Shown piece by piece: positions 46,166 to 58,310 of a stretch of DNA of 64,000 nt. Both the position numbers and the translations under genes were made by a program. The DNA comes from Thozetella sp. PMI_491. Taxonomy: Eukaryota; Ascomycota; Sordariomycetes; Chaetosphaeriales; Chaetosphaeriaceae. The stretch covers positions 186,001 through 250,000 of the forward strand of contig MU270024.1 in assembly GCA_021432635.1 (NCBI GenBank). Direction: 5' to 3'. A model generated the notes under the pieces. That model ran no database searches and was not told where the DNA came from. It saw only the letters and a program-made list of their open reading frames with translations. How positions within the stretch are numbered: position 1 is the stretch's first letter; each line of letters begins with the position of its first letter.

Positions 46166-49100
46166 ATGGCATCCAATTTATTTGACCCTACAATTGAAGC
46201 TACAGCTTCGTCGGCCGATTCGTGGGAGTTGGAGAACGAAAGGCGGCGCATAGAATACCGGCTCCCATGGTTTCTTTTCATAAGATCCGCCAGCTTCGCA
46301 AGGCTCTCCGTGCGTCGCCGAGCCTTTCAAGAGACGGGCCAACTTGTTGGCCGAGGCGCTTGCAGCGATGTATATCGCTATCGCATGACGAACCAGTGGG
46401 ATCTCGAGGAGCTGCGACATGACTCTCATATGATCAAGCAGACATTAGAACTGGGCGATGTCGTCGCGCTGAAACGCGTTCGGCCACCGACGGCTTCCTC
46501 GGAAGGATTGGCGCTCGTAGCGGCGGCTAAAGAGATACGAGTTATGATGAGCAAAGACATAAGGCAGCATGAGAATCTTGTTCAGCTTCTCGCTGTCAAC
46601 TGGGAACACCGCGGAGATGATGGCGCTCTCTGGCCAACCCTTGTCACCGAGTTCTGCGACTGCACGCTAAAAGATCTTTTATTGTCTGGGCAGCTGTCCC
46701 CCGAAACCAAAGGCGATCTCATGCACGGCATCGGTGCCGGGATAGATGCACTCCATGAGGCTGGTTTCGTTCACGGAGACCTCAAGTGCGAGAACGTATT
46801 GATGAAGCATCTCGGGAACGGGTATATGCGACCCAAAGTTTCGGATTTTGGAGCTTCTGTTGAACTTGTCGAGGGGGGCATGGTCCATCTATATGGAACG
46901 GATCCGTGGCGTGCACCAGAGGTAAACCACCCCCCACTAGCATGTCCCCGGGCCGAGAAGCTGAATGGCAACAGTGCATCTCAGAAACAGGCGGAGTACG
47001 GGCTATCGTGGCGGAGGTAGCCCCTCTTGCGGATCTTTACTCGTTCGGCATGTTGATATGGGTCGTGGTGCGGGATGGCTCCAACCCATTTCAAGAACTT
47101 TACGACCTGGAAGATACGCTGGTAGCCGACTCTAAGATTTCTACCCTGGCTGCAGATTCAAATACCGGATTGTGGGACGAAGCCAATCTAGCGGATCTAA
47201 GACGACAAGTGCGATTAGCTACAAATCAGACAATCACCGAGTTTAAACGAAACGGACAATTAGGACCAATGGTCAAGACCGATCTCGCTAGGATCATGGG
47301 CAGCTCGGACGTGCTTTCTATGCATGACTTCACGTGGAGAATTCTCACATTGCTCCTTGAGCCTGAACCATGCAAGCGGTCCGAGACGACCGACGCATGG
47401 ATGGATCGTGTGAACAGCGTTGCCAAACTCGATAAGCCGAGGTAAGATGGCATAACAATTGCGCCACAGATATATGTGTTGGCTAACCTATGGTCGCAGG
47501 CCTGACACACCAGCAGATAAGCCAGCCGGAGAACCGTACCAGTTATCTTACGGCATCTTTAAAAATGAGCTTGTGCTTCATGGTAACATGTCCATTGACA
47601 TTGTATGTAGCGTGTCCATATATTCTGAGATGGATAGCCCCTATTTCTAACATATCAGAGTAGAAACCTGTGATAAACAGCGAACTGAAGGATTATACGA
47701 AATATGCTGGGGAAAAAACGCGGAAGAAAGTATTCAACGAGCTGTATTCATTTCTCTGTGGATGGGAAGATACGCATCCACCGTGCCGAGGCTGCTGTGA
47801 ATTTACCCCTCTCGATCGGGTCGACCAACTATACACTCCGTCCATGGAAGAGATCCTTCAGTCTCTCGAGGAGAAAGCCTTACTCGCCCATTCCTGCCTT
47901 GACCTAAATGCTATGTCATACGGGCTGGAATTTGGACCTTTCCCGGTTGGATCTGATGCATTCTCCAACGTAGTAGCCTTATACACCTGCTATACCGAAG
48001 GGTATGGTACAGTGAGGGACCACGAGGCCGGGCTACAATGGCTCATCAAAGGAGCCCAGTGGGGATCCAACACTTGCCAATGGTACGGACCAGCATTGTA
48101 CTTTCGAAGATACAGGACGCTACCGCCCGATATCCCTTCGATTTCCTGGTTGGCCAACGCAGTCCTTATGCAAAATATGCATACGGCACGAGCTGTCTTA
48201 CAGGCTTCGCGTCCCAATATTTTATCCAGCATTGACCAGTTGCGGTCCCGAATGATGGGGCCGGTAGTATCCATCGATAATTGGAGATGGGGCTTAGAGG
48301 TCCGGCACTGGTCAGCTGGCGACATGGCCGAGATTATGGATCAGTTGACGCAGAAAGAGCCCAACGTTCCGACCAATTGGTTCATTTCTTTGCGTAACTG
48401 GCTGGCTGATAGCCTGTCTCTTGATTCTGACACATTGAACAGCAACCCAGGCTTCTGGTCAAAACTTTCGAAGCCATTACCATTCGGAACCAAGGCGCTT
48501 CTGAATGATAATGTCGAGAGTGTCGTCGATGGCAACGGTCCTCTTCATCTAGCTGCCTCGAATTGGACCGAGCCTGTCGACTTCTGTCGCACACTGTTGG
48601 ACAAGTTTCCAAGCGCGATCAACAGTGTTAACGACAGATTGGAAACGCCCCTAATCCTCGCAAGCAGGGCTGGGCGTATGTCTATGGTCACTGTGCTAGT
48701 TGAGAGAGGCGCGGATACCACAGTATCGGCCGGTAGTGGTGGCGACACAGCTTTACACTGGCTGGCTATCCACCCCACATCACTTGACCAAATCGAAGCT
48801 TTGTTGGAGAGTGGAGCAGATATAGATCATCTCATGAAAGATACGCGTTATTATCCCGGATGCTCCCTTGGATTGGCTCTCAGCCCATGCGACAGTCTTC
48901 GGCCAGGAACTCCCCTGAGTTGGGCGATTCAAGCTGACAACGAGCCAGTCTGTCGCTATCTTTTGCATCGTGGCGCTAATCCGCTGCTTGGCATCGTCGA
49001 TGGCTCTTCGCCTGTTGAACATAGTTCTCCCATCAAGCATGCAGTGTATTTGCGAAACCCACGGCTCCTGAGACTATGTCTAGCATCTCTTGGGGACATA

Positions 49101-50489
49101 CCGAGCAGCCTAGAACTCTACTACACGTACTTCACCGATGTCACTCGCACGGGACGCTTGTATGCCGGCAGTACGGAAGATAAAGAGTTGGAAATACTCC
49201 AAATTATCGGCGACAACACGCCGGCGATGAGCTCCGTCGGCCAAATTAAAGGTTACTTCTATACGCCCCTTCGAATTGCCGTTCAGTCCATGAGCCCAAG
49301 GCTAGCGGCTTGTATCTGGGACGCTATGGAAAGAAAAGCCGCTTCGGTCGGGTTAGAGATTCCATGGAATCGCGGCGAATACACTTACGACCTCCCAGCC
49401 CTTGCAATTAAGCGGAACAGCCCCGAAATGTTGGAGTATATCCTCAAACGAGGCGCTACCATGGGATATACGGACCTTGACGCGCAATTATTATTTGATC
49501 TCGCCAATGGGCCCGATAGCACGGAGCTTCTTCATATTCTCGTCCAGTACGGGCTCGACTTCGGCCATCGAAACCCCTCGGGATTTCTCCCGCTTCACGT
49601 GGCTATCATCCGAGGCAACTTGAAGCTTGCCCAAACTCTCGTGGACTTCATGACTGATGAAGAGTTCGAAAGTATGTTGGGGGCTCGATCGCGTTTTCCT
49701 TGGCAAGGCGCGGCGATTCCTGGGGAGCAGCTCTCGTTCCTAGGGCACTTACTTATGCGTTTGGATGCGACAATCACACCTCTCCAGTGGCTTTTCGGCC
49801 AAGACCGCTTTGACTCGGAATCTGCCTTCTTCAATGTCGCAAAATTGGGCAAGACGACGGCGCTTCACTTGGCCGTAGAACACCCACAGCTCGGGGACGG
49901 AGCTGCCACTCAGTTTAACCAACACGCCATTTTGCAATTCTTAGTTTCTCACTTCCGGAGCCCAGAGTACTTGAATGCTAGGAACTACCATGATGTCACT
50001 CCGCTCCATCTTGCGGCATGGATGGGCAGATACGATGACGCTATGCTCTTGGTCCAGGCCGGAGTAGATATCAACGCCATCTCAGGGGTTATGGGGACCC
50101 CTCTCGATGTTACGTTTACCGGTCCGCCAAGCGTGCTTTACTCCGCAGGAACAAGACCTACTCGTGAAATCGCAAAGCTATTTGTAGACGGGAGAAACAG
50201 AATCGCCGAGATGTTACGAAGATACGGTTCCAAAGCATGGCAGGAAATAGGATCAGCCCGGAAGCTCGGTAATTGGGTGCCGTTCCCTTACCGGATCAAG
50301 CTGGTTTCCAGTCAATCTCCTTTAATGCAACTTCTACTAACAGGAAGATTCCTGTGTCGTCGATACGGATGCCCAGTAGTTCCGCCACGGTTCGAGCCGC
50401 CTGTATCTATTCCTGGCTTATTGAAAGTTGCTAGCTCACCTCTCGAACTTGGTGGTGTCGGGTTGCCAGAGTTGCTCGACACGTTGTAA
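46166..50489 (+). CDS. Protein kinase - Sel1 - ankyrin-repeat fusion protein
   Basis: Four exons, 46166-46921, 47017-47441, 47500-47602 and 47664-50489, join in phase and give 1,369 residues. The kinase (about 55-395) has all core motifs: the glycine loop GRGACSDVY, VVALKRV (VAIK lysine), HGDLKCENV (catalytic loop), VSDFGAS, and WRAPEV with the second exon continuing APLADLYSFGMLIW. It is predicted active. A Sel1-like segment follows near residue 530 (TEGYGTVRDHEAGLQWLIKG). Ankyrin repeats run from about 715 to 1,220, for example GPLHLAASN, TPLILASRAGR, TALHLAVEHP and VTPLHLAAWMGRY. Ankyrin arrays usually bind proteins or ligands. Together with the divergent HeLo-pseudokinase it may form a sensor-switch system (inference). 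No lesion was seen. Confidence 0.85.
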
Positions 50490-51056
50490 CCTTAATATTA
50501 CTTGCCAACAATAAATAAAAATTGAAGCCTATTTCTACAGCTCGCTTGGTCCCACTACCTCAATTTATTCTGGTACTATCTACGTCCTCCATGTCGAGGG
50601 CTCTCTGCTTCTAGAACGATAAATTCCCTCCCCTGAAAGTACACAGAATTCGACATTGCACGCGAGATACGGGTGAAAAATAGCTAATGTCGCGCATCGG
50701 TTTAAATCGAAATCAACATTCTTTTTCAACGAAATGCGTGACGGTGCTGTAATGCGCGGTGGACTTGCGCATCATGGACATCGTGATGCAGTACTGCTAG
50801 ATGTCCTCGACTGTCCATAATGCTCAGATCCAGGGCGGATGAAACATATTGGCGACACAATCTACACCTACGAAGCGAGCGCATAGAGCTGCCAACATTA
50901 TGCTAGCGCGTCTGTGAGCAAGGCAACAGAAAAGTCGCTAGGATGACTAACTGCCTGGATTGAGAATAGTTATGACGTTTCCAGCTGTTTACGCGATTAT
51001 CGGGAAGGCTGGTGTAATATACCCGCGTCTCCACAATCCGATGCCGCTCGAGTCCT
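50490..51056. other. Intergenic, no supported gene
   Basis: 3' flank of the kinase-ankyrin gene and of the methyltransferase gene (convergent). Nothing recognised. Confidence 0.35.
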
Positions 51057-51830
51057 TCACGGCTTTTTAGCCACGACAACGGCAAGACTCGGATCTTTGA
51101 GGAACTCATCCCAGAACTCCATATCACCCTTGACAATGTCCGTTTCCTCCGGGCGGACAGTTTGGATGCCGACTAGGCCAAGTTCACGAGGAATATCGTC
51201 TACTAGCGTGTAGCTCGACTCCATCGAAGTGCCTTCAAACGAAAACGGCTCCTCCGTAAGACAGCCGACCTGATATCTCACGCCGCCATCGATCTCTTCA
51301 ACTTCGGTGAACGTGACGCCATACTTCCCGTAGCTCACGTACTTGGCACGTACACTCTGCACTCTCACCCCGAGGAACCGGCCTCCCGGCTTCATTGCGG
51401 CAACCACATTCTCCCACATGCCCCTCAGGTCCTCCATGCTCGTGGCGTGATCAAAAACCCAGTTCGCCATGACGATGTCATATCCGTCTGACCGAAGGGC
51501 GTTCCCGTCGACCTGCTCTGCCAGCGATCGCGTCGCGTCAGCCTTGAACCAGCGAATACGGCCCTGCCGCCCTAGCTGGGTCTCTATGTCTTCTCCGATC
51601 CGCATCATCTCGGGGGATATGTCGAATACGTCCACGACAGCGGCGCCTGCATCGACGGCGCGCCGTGCATGAAGGCCACTTCCGCCCCCTAGGTCGAGGA
51701 CTGTCAGGCCGGTGCAGTCGCCCAAGGCGATGCCGATAAGCTGGGCTTCAATCTTGGAGCAAGGAAGATCCACAATGGTGGTGTATTTCGGCGCGAAGCC
51801 CTCGTACTGAGTTCTGTCGGCGGTAGCCAT
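51057..51830 (-). CDS. Class I SAM-dependent methyltransferase
   Basis: This single-exon gene encodes 257 residues from ATG 51828-51830; a GTG at 51845 extends the frame by five codons. Motif I is VLDLGGGSGLHA near residue 45, followed by an acidic residue in VDVFDISPEM (motif II), a DGYDIVMANWVFDH segment (motif IV region) and MKPGGRFLGV. The C-terminal domain is beta-rich and ends VVVAKKP. It has the ubiE/COQ5-like small-molecule methyltransferase fold. The substrate cannot be inferred. No biosynthetic neighbour is adjacent, so its pathway is open. Confidence 0.85.
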   Translation of the reverse strand: MATADRTQYEGFAPKYTTIVDLPCSKIEAQLIGIALGDCTGLTVLDLGGGSGLHARRAVDAGAAVVDVFDISPEMMRIGEDIETQLGRQGRIRWFKADATRSLAEQVDGNALRSDGYDIVMANWVFDHATSMEDLRGMWENVVAAMKPGGRFLGVRVQSVRAKYVSYGKYGVTFTEVEEIDGGVRYQVGCLTEEPFSFEGTSMESSYTLVDDIPRELGLVGIQTVRPEETDIVKGDMEFWDEFLKDPSLAVVVAKKP

Positions 51831-52739
51831 TGTAGTAGTTGTCACGGAGATTTGAAGACCGTTGGAGGCCTCCCCTTCCAGTTCCTTGGTTGCAGATAGC
51901 CTTCAGCCTGTCACATACCTTATGTTTCCTGCATACCACCCTCCATGTCACGTGAAACCTTCGCTTTGGTTCCGTCGCTTGGCTCTTCACAACATTGACC
52001 CGCCCTTATTTGGTCTTTCTATCCTCTTTCCTGACACTTTCCGTTCCCCAAACAAAGCATTGCTGGTGGCGCTATATCCCCCACCCCAACTGCCTACATG
52101 CCATTATCTCCTTTTACTATTCTGTTGCCCCAGAATGCACGCCTGTTGTCACATTAGACAGCGATATCCCTCCTTAGAGAAGGAATATTTATAGGAAAAT
52201 TGCATTGTCCATAAATTTCTAAAGTTGGGAGTTCGCGCTCCGGGACCAACAGTGCCTATGGTCAAAGCAGACGCATATACCCGAGACGTCAGGCAACATC
52301 TTTAGCTTATGGTAGGTCGCACCATTTGCCCAGTTCCGTAGCTACACCCCCATCTAGGCACCCGCCACAATACGATTTGCTTGGTCGACAGATGAGGGGC
52401 AGCTCAATACGTAGACCCAGCAAGCGTCACTTATATATACTATGCGCATAGAGGAAACTATTCTGACGTTGCAAGCTAAGGAACGCTCGTATTCTGCCAA
52501 AATAGGTGTTCGTGTACGAACAAGTAAAATATACGTTGATCACGCAAGCTCAGTACCCAATCGCAGTGTCTAAACCAAACGCGCGTCAAAAACACAGTCC
52601 ACAGTCTAGAGGGTCATCAGACATATGAAACTAGAACTGGTTCGGCCGAAGTTGCGACGTAAACGCCTACTTTATACGGTTCCCCTAATATTCCTCCTCT
52701 TTAAGTCTTCATTTCCTATAAGCTTACGTATTGAGTCCC
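51831..52739. other. Intergenic, no supported gene
   Basis: About 900 bp with a pyrimidine-rich stretch near 51990-52130 (part of the methyltransferase promoter side). No gene supported. Confidence 0.35.
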
Positions 52740-53551
52740 TTAAACTTCGACGGGAAAGACGCATCGAATTTTAGGAAAGACTTCAGTGAAGTCACAGTCA
52801 GTTTCATCTCCATCTTGGGGGTCGTCATTGCAAGGTATCCCGAAGAATAACCCGTTACAATGCAGCGTCCCAGGGACGTCATCACTGGCTGTACACGAGC
52901 ATTCCAGTCCCCACAGATCGCTATTAAATTCTATGCTCGGGGGTAGCGGGACGTCGGGCACTTCGTAGCAGCCGTCTGACCCTATAGCGTAGCTACCGGA
53001 GCATACGTCGACCTCGTCGCCCGAATATGGCTAGACTCGCTAGTCGCCGCGGCCCTCGATGGGCGAGTCACTCTCGAAGGCGTAAGAGATAAAGGCTGTG
53101 CTGCTGGGCTGTGGCCGAGGAGTCGTGCTCGTCGGAGGGTGGTGCTGGTAGTAGTAGGGGGTGGCGTGCGCGTGGAACAGCCGACGGTCCCCACGCTCGT
53201 GGTCGTCTGGCAAGACGATGTGGGCAGTGGAGGAGGCCCATTACAGGGGTCATAATCATCGTTCGCCGGGTTCTGGCAGCTGTCAGTGTTGCGTAGGTCT
53301 TGAAAATCCGGGTTCTGAGTCTTCTGAGGGCCGCCTCAATCTGTCCCGAAACATGGCTCGAAGCAAAAGAAACCTTGGCGGAGACTGCCGCAGCGTGCCG
53401 TACAAGTAGGCGACGGCGGGCCATACGAGAAGGTGAAAGCCGAGCCTTGACCTGGGCCGGGGACACCGCAGCCGCAGCATCTCCGACTTGACGCTTCTCG
53501 ACGGGGTGGCCAACGCAAGGGGTTGTATGATACAAGATCTGACCATTCCAA
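52740..53551 (-). pseudogene. Remnant of a Cys-rich secreted (chitinase-tail-like) gene
   Basis: Minus-strand fragments read as the Thr/Ser/Pro- and Cys-rich tail found at the end of some large fungal chitinases. There is a Cys/Gly-rich start, a PSPTCTARC segment, a Thr-rich stalk (TPPPTTTSTT) and a final Cys-rich part ending IRCVFPVEV at 52740. No catalytic domain was found. The piece appears broken and truncated, a fossil. The family assignment rests on composition and Cys pattern and is moderate. Confidence 0.45.
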
Positions 53552-54567
53552 ATTACGGCGAATTCACAGCTAAGCGCAGCTCTGGGGGTGTCTGATCACC
53601 ACATACATCCCCAAGAGGCCTCCATAGCCACTAGATCGTCCTTGGTGTCAAAGTGGGTTGCTCGTGTAGTGGAGAGTAAGCCTCGCACCGACCAAGCGCC
53701 GGTTGCCCAACCAGATTCAATCTTGGCACTCTACTCTGTGAAAACCTTTTGTTTAAAGCCCAAGTTTTAAGGACCTTCGGTGACCAATGACGAGGACCTC
53801 TAGCACGTGGCATTTCTTGTATCTCATATTGCCCTTACCTCTTGCACCCAGCTCGCTCTGCCACTTTCTACTCCAGTCCTCGACGAGTAAGCGGAAGCGG
53901 GCTTGGGCAAGGAAAGCCTCGGCATCGACGTGGCGTTGTGGGCGTCAGGGGTTATTCCCTGTATGACTAGGCTTCCACGGTGACGCCGAAAATATACAAA
54001 GTTAGAGGAGGAGGGTCCAATCACGACATTTGGTCCGTGGGCCGCAACCAAGGAAAGAAAGTAGCCAAAGTTATGCACTGACCCATTGAGGGTCTACCTT
54101 AACTGACGACAACCTACCGGACGCTCTTATGCACTGTACGTATCTGCTATCCAATCAGATCGCCAGTGCTAAGTCAGCACTATCTTGGATAGTTAGATCA
54201 CTTGGCGAGCCTGAATGATCACCTAAGCTTCAGCCGAACTTTGGCGGATGCTACCGCGGGTCAGGCTGTCGAATTGGCCCGTTTCTCGTAGCCCCTGAAG
54301 CGCTTAGGCCCAGGCAGCAAATTCCTTTCTTGGGAATGCTACCACTTCAGGCCTAAATCTCTAAGCCCCCTATCCAATGTTGATTTCATTTTCGAGATAT
54401 CGCCAAGGCCGAGTCCACTGCATGCGGCCCGGCGCAGAAAAGATATAAAAGAACGCTGGATCTCCCTTCCCCAAGTCGAACCCAAGTTATTTTACAGGCA
54501 CCAACCACTCTCTAGGCTCTTCTCCATAATCCTCCCGTCTACATAATCCTCCCCAGAGCCGAACAAG
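53552..54567. other. Intergenic, no supported gene
   Basis: About 1 kb. Open frames lack motifs. The last 100 bp form the 5' leader of the small secreted protein gene at 54568. Confidence 0.35.
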
Positions 54568-55156
54568 ATGCAATTAAGTTTCACTGTTCTTGCCGCCTTT
54601 GTCGTCGGCTCGTTAGCTGGCGAAGGTGTTCATCTAGTGAACTGTGATGGCCCGGCCGGCCAGGGCTCTTTTGTGGTCGTACGTCGCTCCCCTTGTCTTG
54701 AAACTGCTCCAGACAGCCTAACAGAATCGGGCGGTTAGTACTGCGAAGACGACAGCAACTGTAACCACCAGCCCCGAAGCAGCAAAGAGGAGTGCGACTT
54801 CCACCAGGATGGCTTCCGCACTTGGGAAGGAACCAACGATTCGTGCAACTTCGGATCGCAAGGAGTAACATTCTCGTGGCACATTGATTCCGATGCCCAG
54901 GGCCGACCAGACTACACTAAAGTTGGGTAAGTAATATGATCGGAATGTCTACATCTGAGAAGATGCTTACACATCGCCTACCAGTTCGGGAAGCAACGGC
55001 TTCCACGAGTTTGCCATCTTCAAGGATGACAAGCACATCATGTGGCAGCTCCAGGGGCAGACTTGCCGCAGCATCTACTACTCTCTTCATGTGAGCCCCC
55101 CACGCTTACTTTGGGCCACGATCAAACATCTAATTACTCTGGATAAATAGGCATAA
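54568..55156 (+). CDS. Small secreted protein (effector-like), unknown family
   Basis: Four exons, 54568-54678, 54739-54926, 54985-55090 and 55151-55156, fit in phase and give 136 residues; the last exon is only an Ala codon and the stop. A signal peptide is clear (MQLSFTVLAAFVVGSLAGEG). The mature part has about six cysteines (VNCDG, YCEDDSNCN, ECDFH, SCNFG, TCRSIYY). It ends with a Lys/Asp-rich segment around FAIFKDDKHIMWQ. The protein resembles small secreted proteins from plant- and insect-associated fungi, but I do not recognise a named family. The tiny last exon makes that splice site uncertain. Confidence 0.68.
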
Positions 55157-55759
55157 GGGTTAAGCATTTTCGGTCGGGGTAATGGGCAGTGTTCAGGAGC
55201 TATATGGTTTTCACTAGTAGCTAATCAAAGACAGGTATTCCGCTCTGTAAGGTAGCTGATTAATTTCCACCATGAACTTTCTAGACTCTATCTAGATTAA
55301 AAAAACCATTTCCCATAAACTGCCCAGCTCGTATGGGAGTAGAACAAGTTATAATAAAATACGTTCACCACTTTCCCATTTAGGAACTTGTGGCCCACCC
55401 ATCTGCCACCTTGGTCTGATTAACACTCTGATAATGCGGTGCTAGTTATACAATTGGTGTCAGAAACTCATCTTTCCGCTATGCCCATGGCTTTTGCGCC
55501 ATTCTTTAGTTCCGAAATGATAAATATCGTCATATAGTTATTCTAGCATCCTCTCTTGTAAATTCCCTCCCAGCCTCATCATTGCGGTTGTGGAGGGGGC
55601 CATCATGTTAGGCAGCACGATACTTTCCACTAAGGAGTGCAGCTTTGAGCAAAGGAAAGATGAAATTGAAGATGCAAGATGGCTATATATAACCGTACAA
55701 ATGTATAGATAAATAGCAAGCAAAATACCCGGACTAACTCGCAATAATCACTCTATGGA
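55157..55759. other. Non-coding stretch with a displaced gene fragment
   Basis: No gene. A copy of about 60 bp from the 3' part of the NmrA-like gene at 58714 lies near 55611-55672 (see repeat entry). Confidence 0.45.
55609..55672 (-). repeat. Dispersed copy of a 3' segment of the NmrA-like gene
   Basis: The sequence here and at 58806-58868 is about 93 percent identical over about 60 bp, by eye (both contain GGCAGCACGATACTTTCC). The 58.8-kb copy is inside the coding region of the reductase gene. This one is outside any recognised gene. Confidence 0.75.
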
Positions 55760-56778
55760 TCATTCATCCAGCTTGAGCGGCCAAATATCTGCTTCGCTGC
55801 TAACTACTTCCCGTGCGTTGAATTCCGGACGCATTGCTAGCTTCCTCCTAAAAAGGCGAGCCGCAGCAATGGTACTGTCACATATGGAGCCTTTCGCAAC
55901 AACTCTAACACACACATTGAAACCACAGCAGTTGCCTTCCCCTAGTGAGCAGATGCCATCTTCAGGGCAGTCTGCACTGGTCGTACATCTAGTCGTGTTG
56001 GCACATGTACCATAAAAGCCTGAGGCGCAGAAATTGCGTTCACTCCCGAGGACACAATAACAACCACCACGCGGACTATCACAAACAATTGCAAGGCAAT
56101 TACTCGGAGTTGTGCAGCCTGGGTTTGAGCAAAAGCCGTTCCTACAGACACCCGTAGCACAGGGATTGCCGCAAGACCCGCACTTGTTCGGATCACTCTT
56201 CAGGTCCTTACAGCCTCCAGCGCATGAGGTGAGCCCGGGCGCGCATACCGCCTGGGTAGATTCTGGAACGACAGTTGTCACCGTCGCTACCTCTCGCTGC
56301 TGGTGAATGTGGTAGTGACCGTAAAGGTTGAGTACACTGTGGGGGTAGCGACAGTGACGGTGGTGGCGGTGATATCCAAGCAGGAGCAGGTTAACCGGTA
56401 TCCCGCGAGACCCGAGCACGGACTTGCGTAGGCAGGAACGGAGGAAGGAGCCTCAGTACCCTAGCGGGGGTAGGCCTGACCGTCTTATCCAGCTGCACGG
56501 GCCGCGAGCGTGATCGTTTCCACGCCAGAAGTCTGTGTTACGACTAGGGTACTGTTGACAAACACAGTGGCTCCCGTGATGGTTTCATACACAATGGAGG
56601 TGGAGGCCGCGGGAGTGACAGTGTATCTCTGCACCGAGCTGCAGTCGGCCTGTCGAGATGCCAAAGGCGGAGAGTTCGCCGTGCCAGTCACAGCACGGAC
56701 GCAGTTGTTGGCTTGGCAAGCGGCATGGGCAAATGTGAGGCCATGCGAGAGAATGAGGAGTGGTGTAAGGAAATTCAT
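55760..56778 (-). pseudogene. Secreted Cys-rich protein, probably a recent pseudogene
   Basis: The N-terminal exon starts at ATG 56776-56778 with a signal peptide (MNFLTPLLILSHGLTFAHAA). It is followed by a Cys pair (ACQANNC) and a Thr/Val-rich stalk. Two stop codons follow in the same frame near 56450-56490. The frame then reads TEAPSSVPAYASPCSGL and a Thr-rich TVYSTFTVTT region of the type common in fungal cell-wall proteins. A one-base frame change near 56290-56300 leads into a strongly Cys-rich part (SCAGGCKDLKSDPNKCGSCG) with about 20 cysteines, ending at 55760. No spliced model removes both stops. It is a host gene with probable loss of function. Confidence 0.6.
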
Positions 56779-57179
56779 TATGTATCAACAGTCGGTCTAG
56801 TCCGCCTTGAACAAAACTATGTCTCTCACCCGCTGCTCTGGAATGGAACGGCTTCTAAGCAAGATGGAGACTCTTCTATACCTCTTCATGCCTCTCGCAA
56901 ATCAAAGGGTCAGAGTGTATATGGACAGCGCCATGGTATTCATGGCTGAGATGCAAAACGGCTTTACAGATAACCCGATTTGGACCTTTCAGCTGGTAGG
57001 CCCGTCTATTCTAGTCAAAGAACTCCAGGCCCAGGCTTCAGAAACAAGTGCTTTGCTTCTCAGGGCGGTTACTTTGATGCTTTATTTAGCTCGTCGGGCC
57101 TGGCTCGTTCCGAAAGGGTTTTCTAGTGGCCGCCAAGGCCCGATCTCTTGTAACATAATTCTAGAGCGGTGTGGTGCCA
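56779..57179. other. Intergenic, no supported gene
   Basis: Lies between the Cys-rich gene start and the LINE remnant. Open frames show no motifs. Confidence 0.35.
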
Positions 57180-58310
57180 GAGGAGTGGGTGGGCCAAGAA
57201 GCACGGGTCGCATTTCAGGCCCGCAAAGTATGAGTTGGTCCATTTCACACGGAACCCCAAGAAAAACAGCACACACGCGCTCCGTCTGCCATCCTCCGCT
57301 ACCTAGGCGTCCAGATGGATACCAAGCTCTGGTGGGACCGCCACCGCGAGAAGGTGGAGGCAGCGGCGACGAAACGATTCTCCGCTCCGTCGGCCCTGGC
57401 CTCCCCTACGTGGGGTACGGGGCTGATTAACCTCCGACACGTATACCGAGCGATAATCGTCCCTCAGATAATCTACGGGTGCTCTGCTTGGCACGTCCCT
57501 GGCAACAGCCCGACAAGCAGGGGTAGCTCGATGGTCAACGCCATCAAGAAAATCCAACGACACGCCGCCCAGATCATCACGGGTGCGTTCTGAACCACTG
57601 CAGGCGATGCGGTGAATTTCGAGGCTAATCTGCTCCCGGTGCGGCAGCAGCTCGAGCAAATAGCGCTGGAAGCCACCATGTGTATCTGAACAAGCTCTTT
57701 GTACTTAGATATGGTACCGACGGCGAGCAATGGCTGCCTGCCTTCGCGGGATGCTAAGAGCCCGCTGGACCGTTTTTCGACCATCCTGGAACACAAGCAT
57801 GGTATTTAGCTCGACCGGCTAGAGAAACGCCTACCGCATATAGTGCTACCATGGTGGACGCCGCCGTTTATCCGGATCAGCGACTCTGCTATTGGAGGTA
57901 TCTAGGAGCACGACGCCACAGACTCGGGAATATTCTGGATCTACGCCGATGGCAGCGGGATCAGCGACTACCTGGGCACCATAGCAGTGGCGCTAATGCT
58001 GTCTAACAGTGATATTAGATCGAAACCACTGTAGTATATAGGCACCTCCGACACCTCTACGGTGTATACAGCAGAGCTTGAGGGCCTTGTGCTCGCGCTA
58101 TATATCGTATAAGATATATGCGCCGAAGCCATGAAGCTCGGCAGGTGCGCCATCTTTATCGACAACCAGGCGGCTAACCAGGCGTTGTAGAATCCGAAAT
58201 GCCCATCTGGGCAATATATCTTGGCAGCGGCAATCCAGATCCTGGACTGACTCAGAAACCAGGGATGGGAGCTGCAGTCCCGGTGGATCCTAGGGACCAG
58301 CGAATACAAA
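57180..58310 (+). mobile_element. Tad1-like LINE remnant (end of reverse transcriptase and RNase H)
   Basis: The 3' part of a non-LTR retrotransposon of the type common in ascomycetes. The start shows FRPAKYELVHFTRNPKK. A one-base frame change near 57300 leads to YLGVQMDTKLWW, ATKRFSALS-like and IIVPQIIYGCSAWHVPG, then IKKIQRHAAQIITGAF, all typical of the region after the RT active site. An RNase H domain follows at about 57930-58280 (IYADGSG, ELEGLVLALYI, IFIDNQAANQAL) with several stop codons. The YADD-type catalytic core and the whole ORF1 are missing, so the copy is 5'-truncated and dead. No poly-A tail was identified. Confidence 0.82.
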
